Shown: in pieces, positions 32,918 through 39,823 of the stretch
Layout: every line of letters begins with the position of its first letter
Position numbering within the stretch: the stretch's first letter is position 1
Assembly (NCBI GenBank): GCA_964400785.1
Contig: CAYNWB010000004.1
Location: 31,542-95,541 of the forward strand
Reading direction: 5' to 3'
Length of the DNA stretch: 64,000 nucleotides
Source of the DNA: CAVQGZ01 sp964400785
GTDB taxonomy: Bacteria > Actinomycetota > Actinomycetes > Jiangellales > Jiangellaceae
Program-made: the position numbers and the translations under genes
Notes under the pieces: generated by a model
What the model saw: only the letters and a program-made list of their open reading frames with translations
What the model was told of the DNA's origin: nothing
The model's database searches: none

Positions 32918-33813
32918 GCGCGAGGGTGCTGCGGTCGTTCTTCCCGACCCGGCTCGACACCTGGGCGCAGTGTCCGCGTCGCTACCGGTTTCGCTATCTC
33001 GACGACCCCTCTCCGCCGACCCGAGGGGCCTTCGCCCACCAGACCCTCGGCGCGGCAACGCACCTGGCCCTGGCCACGTGGTGGCGCCTGCCCGAGTCAG
33101 CGCGCACCCCGGACGTCGTCGCCGCCCTGGTGGACGGGGCCTGGAGCGATGCCGGCTTCGCAGACGCCGCCATGTCGCAGCGGTGGCTGCGCCGAGCGCG
33201 CGACATGGTCGCCCGCTACGTGGCAGCGGAGACCCGCCGGCGCGCCGCGCTCGCCCCGTTCGGCCTGGTCGAGCCTCGGCGCGTGGAGTCGTCGGTTGCG
33301 CTGCGCATCGACGACACGCTCGCGCTGATGGGCCGACCCGATCGAGTCGACGAGCGGCCGACGCCGCATGGCACCGAGCTCGTCGTGGTGGACTACAAGA
33401 CCGGACGCCGGGAGCCGGACGAGGACGAGGCGCGCACGTCGCGCACGCTGGCGCTGTACGCGGCAGCGGCCGAGGCCACGACGCGCCGGCCCGCTCTGCG
33501 CACCGAGCTGCACCACCTGCCCTCGGGTCGCGTCGCGGTGTGGCGTCACGACCCAGCCAGCCGCGACCGGCACGTGCGTCGAGCCGTCGACGTCGCGCGC
33601 GACTGCGTGGCCGTCGAGCGGTCGTTGGCCGAGGGCGGCTCACCCGAGCAGCTGTTCCCCACTCGACCGAGTGTGCTGTGCCGCTGGTGCGACTACCGGG
33701 AGTCGTGCCCCGAGGGCATCGAGATGGGCCCGGCGGTTGCGCCATGGGAGGCGCTGGAGCCCGCCGAGCCGACGGTGGGCACTCCCGACTGGGGGAGCGA
33801 GGCCGGTGGCTGA
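32914..33813 (+). CDS. RecB-like PD-(D/E)XK nuclease with Fe-S cysteines
   Basis: A 299-residue single-domain nuclease of the Cas4/AddB type. The N-terminal SRL-like helix DTWAQCPRRYRFRYLDDP carries one cysteine. The catalytic core is MGRPDRVDE and VVVDYKTGRREP (the D and K of PD-DxK). CRWCDYRESC at the C-terminus completes a probable four-cysteine iron-sulfur site. No helicase domain is present. It likely processes DNA ends, but partners are unknown. Its 3' 121 nt run antisense to the RsbW-like gene. Confidence 0.9.
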   Translation: MSARVLRSFFPTRLDTWAQCPRRYRFRYLDDPSPPTRGAFAHQTLGAATHLALATWWRLPESARTPDVVAALVDGAWSDAGFADAAMSQRWLRRARDMVARYVAAETRRRAALAPFGLVEPRRVESSVALRIDDTLALMGRPDRVDERPTPHGTELVVVDYKTGRREPDEDEARTSRTLALYAAAAEATTRRPALRTELHHLPSGRVAVWRHDPASRDRHVRRAVDVARDCVAVERSLAEGGSPEQLFPTRPSVLCRWCDYRESCPEGIEMGPAVAPWEALEPAEPTVGTPDWGSEAGG

Positions 33814-34178
33814 TCGAGCGGGAGCGAGAACCAGACCGTGGTGCCGTCAGCAGAAGCCGACGCCCCGCAACGCGATGCCACGTCTCGGACGAGCGCCAGC
33901 CCTCGGCCGTGGTCGAGGCGGGGGCCGGTGCCGGGTGCACCACCGGCGTCCGACACCGTCACGACGACGTCTGCGTGCTGCACGTCGATCGTCAGCCGGA
34001 CGGGTGGGCGGGCGTGCACGATGGAGTTCGTCACCAGCTCGCTGGTGAGCAGTGCTGCGTCGTAGGCCCGCTCGTCGCTCGCAATGCCGCGCAGGGTGTC
34101 CAGCACCAGGCGCCTCGCGCGGCTCACCTCGCTGCTTTCGGCATCCAGCGTGACGGTCACTGCACGAGGCGCACTCAC
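33693..34178 (-). CDS. RsbW-like serine-protein kinase / anti-sigma ATP-binding domain
   Basis: A 161-residue HATPase_c_2 protein. The N-box is LLTSELVTNSIVHARPPVRL and the G1 box VVTVSDAGGAPG. DHGRGLALVRDVASRCG completes the ATP site, and the domain ends at TVWFSLPL near residue 116. About 45 further residues (proline and serine rich) look like read-on into the opposite nuclease gene, with 121 nt of convergent overlap. TACCGT lies 6 nt before the GTG start, so leaderless. A matching sigma factor or antagonist is not adjacent, so its target is unknown. Confidence 0.87.
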   Translation of the reverse strand: MSAPRAVTVTLDAESSEVSRARRLVLDTLRGIASDERAYDAALLTSELVTNSIVHARPPVRLTIDVQHADVVVTVSDAGGAPGTGPRLDHGRGLALVRDVASRCGASASADGTTVWFSLPLDQPPASLPQSGVPTVGSAGSSASHGATAGPISMPSGHDSR

Positions 34179-34283
34179 GATGCGACGGTACCCACTGCCG
34201 CCACGGGTCAAACCCGGTGCGCGGCGGGCATTCGCGGCAGGCATGATGGGTGCCTGTCGCACACACCAGCCGGGAGGATCGCG

Positions 34284-35066
34284 GTGACTCGCACGATCGC
34301 CGTCACGAACCAGAAGGGCGGCGTGGCCAAGACCACGACTGCCGCGTCCCTGGCCGTGGCGCTGGCCGAGCTGGGCCAGAAGGTGCTGGTCGTCGACCTC
34401 GACCCGCAGGCCTGCCTGACCTTCTCGCTGGGCATCGACCCGGAGGACCTCGACGCCTCGGTCTCGCACGTGCTCACCCAGGGGATGTCCGCGGCCGACG
34501 CCATCCTGCCCACCGACGAGGGCATCGACCTGCTGCCGGCCACGATCGAGCTGGCCGGGGCCGAGGCGACGCTGCTCACCCGCACCGGACGCGAGCTCAC
34601 CCTGCGCATGTCGTTGGAGGACGTCTCGTCCGGCTACGACTGGGTGTTCCTCGACAGCCCCCCATCGCTGGGCGTGCTCACCGTGAACGCGCTCACGGCA
34701 TCCCGGGAGGTCTTGATCCCCCTGCAGTGCGAGACGCTGTCGCACCGTGGTGTGGGCCAGCTTCTCGACACGATCCACGACGTGCGCCGGTTGCTGAACC
34801 CGCGGCTGCGCATCCTCGGAGTGCTGCCGACGCTGTTCGACAGTCGCACCAACCACGCCAAGGCCGTGCTGGCCGACATCGAGCAGCGCTACGAGCTCCC
34901 GATCCTGCTGCCGGCCATCCCGAAGTCGGTTCGTTTCGCCGAGGCGCCCGCGGTCGGGCGCTCGATCCTGTCGACCTCGCGTCGGTCGAAGGGCGCGCAG
35001 GCCTACCGCGAGGTCGCCCTGGGCCTGCTCGGTGAGACAGCGGTGCAGGTGCCGTCCTCGGCGTAG
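34284..35066 (+). CDS. ParA/Soj-family ATPase (orphan)
   Basis: A 260-residue deviant-Walker ATPase. VTNQKGGVAKTTTAASLAVALAE is the KGGVAKTT loop, VLVVDLDPQACLTFSLG is Walker A', and WVFLDSPPSLGVLTVNALTA Walker B. The aspartate in DSPPSLG is kept. There is no ParB partner next to it. The same gene beside rhlE exists in mycobacteria (Rv3213c, from memory). It may position cargo or assist segregation; the function is not established. GGGAGGATCGCG gives a ribosome-binding site before the GTG. It is convergent with the DEAD-helicase gene. Confidence 0.92.
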   Translation: MTRTIAVTNQKGGVAKTTTAASLAVALAELGQKVLVVDLDPQACLTFSLGIDPEDLDASVSHVLTQGMSAADAILPTDEGIDLLPATIELAGAEATLLTRTGRELTLRMSLEDVSSGYDWVFLDSPPSLGVLTVNALTASREVLIPLQCETLSHRGVGQLLDTIHDVRRLLNPRLRILGVLPTLFDSRTNHAKAVLADIEQRYELPILLPAIPKSVRFAEAPAVGRSILSTSRRSKGAQAYREVALGLLGETAVQVPSSA

Positions 35067-35081
35067 GACGAGGTCTACGCC
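35060..35081. terminator. Small hairpin spanning two convergent stop codons
   Basis: ggcgtag at 35060-35066 pairs with ctacgcc at 35075-35081 around an 8-nt loop. The parA stop is in one arm and the helicase stop in the other. The stem is only 7 bp with no T-tract, so terminator activity is uncertain. Confidence 0.35.
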
Positions 35082-36601
35082 TCGCCTGGTGCCGACGTCG
35101 TGCCGCCGCGAGTTCTGCGGCGCCGGCGCTTGCGAGCAGCGCCCGACGTCGACGCCGTCTGCGCCGAGGCGTCCGCGGCGCCACTCTCGGCGCGCTCCGG
35201 GCCGCGCGACTGCTGGCCACCCGAACCACGCCGCCCGCCCTGCCCGCCGCGTCCGCGTCCTGCACGGGCACCGGACCGGGACCCGTCCGTGCCTCGGTCG
35301 TCACGCCTCGGCTCGGTACGGGTGACGCCGGGCAGCACACCGGTTGCCGTCGAAGGGATGCCCAGGTCGTGGTAGAGGTGCTCGCTCGTCGAGTAGGTCT
35401 CCGGGGGGTCGGGGTAGGGCAGGTCGAGGGCCGTGTTGATCGACGACCAACGAGCCAGGTCCTCCCAGTCGACCAGCGTGATCGCGACACCGGACGCGCC
35501 CGCGCGGCCGGTGCGTCCGATGCGGTGCAGGTAGGTCTTCTCGTCCTCGGGGCACGACACGTTGACGACGTGCGTGACGCCGTCCACGTCGATGCCGCGG
35601 GCCGCGACGTCGGTGGCCACGAGCACGTCGATCGTGCCCGACCGGAACGATGCCAGCGCCTTCTCGCGCCCCTGCTGGTTGATGTCGCCGTGGACGGCCC
35701 CGACGCGAAAGCCTCGGCCCTTGAGGTCGTCGGCGATCGACTGGGTCTGACGCTTGGTGCGGGCGAACATCATCACCAGGCCGCGGTTCTCGGCCTGCAG
35801 GATGCGCGCGAGCACCTCCTCCTTGTCCATGCGGTGCGCTCGGTAGACGAACTGTGCCGTCGCCGGGACCGTGGCTCCGGCATCGGCGGACTCGGCCCGG
35901 ATGTTCACCGGGTGCCGCATGTAGCGCCGCGCCAGGGCGATCACGTCGGAGGGCATGGTGGCGGAGAACAGCATCGACTGACGCAGCTCCGGGGTCATGG
36001 CCAGCAGCGTCTCGACGTCGGCCAGAAAGCCCAGGTCGAGCATCTCGTCGGCCTCGTCGAGCACCGCCACCTTGACGTGACCGAGGTCGAGCGCGCCCTG
36101 GCGCGCCAGGTCGAGCAGTCGTCCCGGCGTGCCCACGACGACGTCGACCCCCTCACGAAGGGTGTCGAGCTGCGGCTCGTACGCGCGACCGCCGTAGATG
36201 GTCATGATGCGCATGCGGCGGTCGGTCGAGGCAGCCTCGAGGTCGGTGGCGACCTGCAGCGCCAGCTCGCGGGTCGGTGTGACGACGAGGGCCTGGGGCT
36301 TGCCCGGCGCGGCCAGGTCGTCGTAGTCGGGCTCGTCCGGGCTGAGGATGCGCTGCAGCAGGGGCAGCCCGAACGCCAGCGTCTTGCCGGTACCAGTGCG
36401 CGCCTGGCCGATGAGGTCGGCACCGGTCAGGGCGACCGGGATGGCCATCTGCTGCACGGGGAACGGGGCCGTGATGCCGCGAGCGGTCAGGGCCGAGGCC
36501 AGGCTCGGCATGACGCCCAGGTCGGCGAAGGTGCCGGGGTCGTCAGGTGCGGTCTGTGCCGTCTCGGCTGTACCGCCGGCGTTGTCCTGGTCGACGCTCA
36601 G
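35075..36601 (-). CDS. rhlE: DEAD-box RNA helicase (RhlE-like), apparent CTG start
   Basis: A superfamily 2 RNA helicase. Motifs seen: Q-motif region ITAPFPVQQMAIP, motif I ARTGTGKTLAF, motif Ia VTPTRELALQV, motif II VLDEADEMLDLGF, motif III SATMPSDV, motif IV FARTKRQ, motif V VLVATDVAARGIDVDGV and motif VI HRIGRTGRAG. The C-terminal 110 residues are Arg/Gly rich and end in KRRRRRTRGG, likely RNA binding. The first ATG (36511) would lose the conserved TFADLGV just upstream. The open frame has no ATG/GTG/TTG before it, but a CTG at 36601 has AGGAG 7 nt upstream. Product sure, start tentative. Confidence 0.93.
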   Translation of the reverse strand: MSVDQDNAGGTAETAQTAPDDPGTFADLGVMPSLASALTARGITAPFPVQQMAIPVALTGADLIGQARTGTGKTLAFGLPLLQRILSPDEPDYDDLAAPGKPQALVVTPTRELALQVATDLEAASTDRRMRIMTIYGGRAYEPQLDTLREGVDVVVGTPGRLLDLARQGALDLGHVKVAVLDEADEMLDLGFLADVETLLAMTPELRQSMLFSATMPSDVIALARRYMRHPVNIRAESADAGATVPATAQFVYRAHRMDKEEVLARILQAENRGLVMMFARTKRQTQSIADDLKGRGFRVGAVHGDINQQGREKALASFRSGTIDVLVATDVAARGIDVDGVTHVVNVSCPEDEKTYLHRIGRTGRAGASGVAITLVDWEDLARWSSINTALDLPYPDPPETYSTSEHLYHDLGIPSTATGVLPGVTRTEPRRDDRGTDGSRSGARAGRGRGGQGGRRGSGGQQSRGPERAESGAADASAQTASTSGAARKRRRRRTRGGTTSAPGEA

Positions 36602-36640
36602 TCGTCCACTCCTCGCGGTCGTGCTGCAGATGTTTGCACG

Positions 36641-36650
36641 AGTCTAGTCT
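36641..36650. promoter_or_regulatory. Overlapping divergent -10 boxes for rhlE and ferritin-like gene
   Basis: agtctagtct reads TAGTCT on the plus strand (36645-36650), 6 nt before the GTG at 36657, and TAGACT on the minus strand (36646-36641) upstream of the helicase. They share the TA at 36645-36646. Function is inferred from spacing. Confidence 0.55.
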
Positions 36651-36656
36651 GCGAGC

Positions 36657-37355
36657 GTGGACTCCTCCGACCTCACCGCGCCGTCCGAGCTCGACGACCC
36701 CGCGTACCGCGCGGCTGTGGTCGACCTGCTGGGCGTGCTGGCCTACGGCGAGCTCTCTGCCTTCGAGCGCCTCGTCGGTGATGCCGCCCTCGCCCCGCGG
36801 GTGTCGGACAAGGTGGCGCTGTCGCAGATGGCGGTGGCCGAGTTCCACCACTTCGAGCGGTTGCGCGACCGCCTGCGCGAGCTCGGCACCGACCCGGACG
36901 AGGCGATGGAGCCGTTCCGTCCCGCGATCGACGGGTTCCACCGCTCGACCGCTCCGTCGTCGTGGCTCGAGGGGCTGGTCAAGGCGTACGTGGGTGACGG
37001 CATCGGGCAGGACTTCTACACCGAGATGGCGGCCTTCCTCGATCCAGCGACCCGCGACCTCGTCGTGGACGTGATGGCCGACCTCGGCCACAGCGCGTTC
37101 GTCGTGGAGAGGGTGCGGGAGGCGATCGCGGCCGACCCGCGAGTGGCCGGCCGGTTGGCGCTGTGGGGACGACGACTGGTGGGGGAGGCGCTGTCGCAGG
37201 CGCAGCGGGCGGCTGCCGAGCGCGACAGCCTCGACGCGCTGTTCGTCGGGACGACGACCCGCCCGGGGATCGGGCTCGGGGGAGTGGGAGTGATCTTCAG
37301 TCGGATCCTCGAGCGGCACGCCGCTCGCATGAAGTCCCTCGGGCTGGCTGCCTGA
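36657..37355 (+). CDS. Ferritin-like-fold protein (Rv3210c type)
   Basis: A 232-residue mostly helical protein. LGVLAYGELSAFERL and MAVAEFHHFERLRDRL provide E and ExxH-type ligands of a ferritin-like di-metal site. DGIGQDFYTEMAAFLDPATR and LGHSAFVVERVREAI provide a second pair. Related to MiaE/ferritin-like domains; no substrate is known. The GTG start is preceded by TAGTCT at 6 nt, so the mRNA is probably leaderless. It is divergent from the DEAD helicase and convergent with DUF3107, the order also kept in mycobacteria. Confidence 0.88.
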   Translation: MDSSDLTAPSELDDPAYRAAVVDLLGVLAYGELSAFERLVGDAALAPRVSDKVALSQMAVAEFHHFERLRDRLRELGTDPDEAMEPFRPAIDGFHRSTAPSSWLEGLVKAYVGDGIGQDFYTEMAAFLDPATRDLVVDVMADLGHSAFVVERVREAIAADPRVAGRLALWGRRLVGEALSQAQRAAAERDSLDALFVGTTTRPGIGLGGVGVIFSRILERHAARMKSLGLAA

Positions 37356-37359
37356 GGGG

Positions 37360-37584
37360 TCAGGTCGTGCCGAAGCCCACCCGGCGCTCGACGGGCTCCC
37401 CGATCTCGACGTAGGCGATCCGGTCGCCCGGGACGACGAACAGCCGGCCCCGGTCGTCGGCGAGGCTCAGGACGCTGCCGGCGGCGACCGCCGCGCTGAC
37501 GGCCTTCTCGACCTCGTCGCGGCTCTGCGTGCTCTCCAGGGCGATCTCTCGCGAGGCGTTCTGCACGCCGATCTTGATCTCCAC
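37360..37584 (-). CDS. DUF3107 small conserved protein
   Basis: A 74-residue actinobacterial protein beginning MEIKIGVQNASREIALESTQ and containing VEKAVSAAVAAG, LADDRGRLFVVPGDRIAYVEIG and a GFG ending. It matches the DUF3107 family (TB9.4-like). Function is unknown. The GTG start has TAGCCT exactly 6 nt upstream (37596-37591), a leaderless arrangement. It is convergent with the ferritin-like gene; the two stop codons lie in CTGAGGGGTCAG. Confidence 0.9.
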   Translation of the reverse strand: MEIKIGVQNASREIALESTQSRDEVEKAVSAAVAAGSVLSLADDRGRLFVVPGDRIAYVEIGEPVERRVGFGTT

Positions 37585-37615
37585 GGCTTCAGGCTAGTCG
37601 TCGTGACAGGCGGCG

Positions 37616-38212
37616 CTACTCGTGGTGCTCGGCGTCGAGCCGGGGGAACCCCCGGATGCCTCGCCAGCCGAGGGTCGCCACCAGAGACGTCGCGTCCGCC
37701 CGTGGCAGGGAGCCGTCGGAGGCCAACCAGAACCGCGCGGCCACCTGTGCCATGCCGACCATGCCGGCGGCCAGCAGCTGGGACTCCTCCGCGGACAGCC
37801 CGGTGTCCTCGGCGATCACCGGGGCGATGGCCTCCGCGCAGCGGCGGGTCAGCGCGTCCAGCCGACCACGGACGGCCTCGGCGCTGGTGAGGTCGTTCTC
37901 GAACAGCAGGCGAAAGGAGTCGCCCTCGCCGCCGACGAACGAGAAGAACGCGTCCATGGCCGCAGCCACGCGGCGCTTGTTGTCGTGCGTGGAGTCCAGG
38001 GCCTCGGTGACGCTGTCGACGAAGTCGTCGATGCTCTGGTCGAGCAGCGCGAGGTAGAGGTCGAGCTTGCCGGGGAAGTGCTGGTAGAGAACCGGCTTGC
38101 TGACACCTGCGCGAACAGCGATCTCGTCCATCGCAGCGGCGTGGTAGCCGCGCTCGACGAAGACGACCTTGGCGGCCTCGAGCAGCTGGGCACGGCGCTC
38201 CGACCGGGGCAT
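37616..38212 (-). CDS. TetR-family transcriptional regulator
   Basis: A 198-residue regulator. The N-terminal helix-turn-helix is RRAQLLEAAKVVFVERGYHAAAMDEIAVRAGVSKPVLYQHFPGKLDLYLALL-type text in residues 5-55, a very typical TetR_N domain. The ligand domain follows, with DNKRRVAAAMDAFFSFVGGEGDSFRLLF. The effector and target genes are unknown. The ATG giving MPRSERRAQ is used; no other standard start lies upstream before the assembly gap. It is part of the DUF3107-TetR-moeZ neighbourhood. Confidence 0.92.
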   Translation of the reverse strand: MPRSERRAQLLEAAKVVFVERGYHAAAMDEIAVRAGVSKPVLYQHFPGKLDLYLALLDQSIDDFVDSVTEALDSTHDNKRRVAAAMDAFFSFVGGEGDSFRLLFENDLTSAEAVRGRLDALTRRCAEAIAPVIAEDTGLSAEESQLLAAGMVGMAQVAARFWLASDGSLPRADATSLVATLGWRGIRGFPRLDAEHHE

Positions 38213-38242
38213 GCGTGCGCCGCGCAGAGCGATGTCAGGAGT

Positions 38243-38323
38243 NNNNNNNNNNNNNNNNNNNNNNNNNNNNNNNNNNNNNNNNNNNNNNNNNNNNNNNNNN
38301 NNNNNNNNNNNNNNNNNNNNNNN
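38243..38323. other. Assembly gap (81 N)
   Basis: An unresolved stretch between the tetR start and a partial minus-strand gene. Its true length is not known from the sequence. Confidence 0.99.
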
Positions 38324-38483
38324 CGCGGGCGGGTACCGCGCCGGCCTGCTCCGCCGCCTCGTGCAGCTGCTCCAGGGCATCCTCCGCCGGAGTCTCCACC
38401 GAGGTGTCCGTCTGGTCGGGCTCGACCTCCACAAGGGGGTCGGGCAACGCCCGGCGCCGGTCCTGCCCGCTGCGCTCGGCCAT
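38324..38483 (-). CDS. Partial acidic hypothetical protein cut by the assembly gap
   Basis: The ATG at 38483 has a good ribosome-binding site, GGAG 7 nt upstream in AAGGAGTGGGAC. The visible 53 residues start MAERSGQDRRRALPDPLVEV and continue with EPDQTDTSVETPAEDALEQL and HEAAEQAGAVPAR. They are acidic with a helical end, with no recognised family. If the 81-N gap is exact, the frame would stop at 38235, giving about 82 residues. That is uncertain. It lies between tetR and moeZ on the tetR strand and could be the first gene of that unit. Confidence 0.6.
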
Positions 38484-38622
38484 GTCCCACTCCTTCGCCG
38501 TGACGGGTGTTCCCGGAGCACCCGGGGTCCCACGGCATCACCGTAGCCCCCGGGAACACCCCACTCGCGCCTGCGGTTGAACCGCCCGAGAGTCACGTCC
38601 GTCGCAACGCGAGGAGCCTGTC

Positions 38623-39798
38623 GTGGTGTCGCTGCCTGCCCTGGTGGAGCCGACTGCCGAGCTGAGCGTCGAGGAGGTCCAGCGCTACTCGCGCCACGTG
38701 ATCATCCCCGACGTCGGGATGGTCGGTCAGCGCCGACTCAAGAGCGCACGGGTGCTGGTCATCGGCGCCGGGGGGCTGGGCTCGCCCGCGCTTCTGTACC
38801 TGGCCGCAGCGGGTGTGGGGACGATCGGCCTGGTCGAGTTCGACGAGGTCGACGAGTCGAACCTGCAGCGCCAGATCATCCATGGCCAGTCCGACGTCGG
38901 ACGGCCCAAGGCCGAGTCGGCGCGCGACGCCATCGCCGAGACCAACCCCTACGTCACCGTCGTGCTGCACCAGACTCGCCTGGACTCCGACAACGCGCTG
39001 CAGATCTTCGCCGACTACGACCTGATCGTGGACGGCACCGACAACTTCGCGACGCGCTACCTGGTCAACGATGCCGCCGTGCTGCTCGGCAAGCCGTACG
39101 TGTGGGGCTCGATCTACCGGTTCGAGGGCCAGGCGTCGGTGTTCTGGGACGAGCACGGACCCAACTACCGCGACCTCTACCCGGAGCCGCCGCCGCCCGG
39201 CATGGTGCCCTCCTGCGCCGAGGGTGGGGTGCTGGGTGTGCTGTGTGCCTCGATCGGCTCGATCATGGCAACCGAGGCGGTCAAGCTCATCACCGGGATC
39301 GGCGACTCGTTGCTGGGCCGGCTGATGGTCTTCGACGCCCTGGAGATGACCTACCGCCAGGTGAAGATCCGCAAGGACCCGGCGACGCAGCCGATCACCG
39401 AGCTCATCGACTACGAGGCGTTCTGCGGCTCGTTGTCCGACGCCGCAGCCGACGCCGCTGTCGACTCCACGATCGACGTGAGGACCCTGGCGTCGTGGCT
39501 GGAGCAGCGTGAGCGTGGCGAGCGCGACTTCGAGCTCGTCGACGTCCGCGAGCAGGGCGAGTACGAGATCAGCCGCATCCCGGGGGCGGTGCTCATCCCC
39601 AAGAACGAGTTCCTCATCGGGGATGCCGTCGCGCGCCTGCCGCGCGACAAGCAGGTGGTGTTCCACTGCAAGGGCGGCGTGCGCTCGGCAGAGGTGCTGG
39701 CCGTCGCCAAGGCCGCCGGTCTCGACGACGCCGTGCACGTCGGTGGTGGCATCAACGCGTGGGTGCGCCAGATCGACCCGTCCCAGCCGCTGTACTGA
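38623..39798 (+). CDS. moeZ: MoeZ: adenylyltransferase/sulfurtransferase (ThiF-rhodanese)
   Basis: A 391-residue two-domain protein. The N-terminal E1-like ThiF domain has VLVIGAGGLGSPALLYLAAAGVG, DEVDESNLQRQIIH (adenylation), GTDNFATRYLVND and CAEGGVLGVLC. The rhodanese domain starts near residue 285, with ELVDVREQGEYEISRIPGA and the active-site cysteine in VVFHCKGGVRSAEV. It activates ubiquitin-like sulfur carriers such as MoaD, ThiS or CysO and transfers sulfur to them. GAGGAG lies upstream of the GTG start. In mycobacteria the orthologue (MoeB1/MoeZ) sits at the same spot. Confidence 0.95.
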   Translation: MVSLPALVEPTAELSVEEVQRYSRHVIIPDVGMVGQRRLKSARVLVIGAGGLGSPALLYLAAAGVGTIGLVEFDEVDESNLQRQIIHGQSDVGRPKAESARDAIAETNPYVTVVLHQTRLDSDNALQIFADYDLIVDGTDNFATRYLVNDAAVLLGKPYVWGSIYRFEGQASVFWDEHGPNYRDLYPEPPPPGMVPSCAEGGVLGVLCASIGSIMATEAVKLITGIGDSLLGRLMVFDALEMTYRQVKIRKDPATQPITELIDYEAFCGSLSDAAADAAVDSTIDVRTLASWLEQRERGERDFELVDVREQGEYEISRIPGAVLIPKNEFLIGDAVARLPRDKQVVFHCKGGVRSAEVLAVAKAAGLDDAVHVGGGINAWVRQIDPSQPLY

Positions 39799-39823
39799 GC
39801 CGATCGGCAGGGCGCGGCTCGTC

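Noticed and set aside
31367..33943. Very long minus-strand open frame (over 850 codons) opposite the DUF6758-PHP-nuclease operon
   Set aside because: Low-complexity arginine/proline/alanine text with no domain. The opposite strand encodes three recognised proteins. It is a high-GC shadow frame.
35069..35300. CRISPR-like or tandem repeats in the Arg/Gly-rich end of the DEAD helicase
   Set aside because: The repetitive look comes from RGG/RR-type codons; there is no regular unit or spacer.
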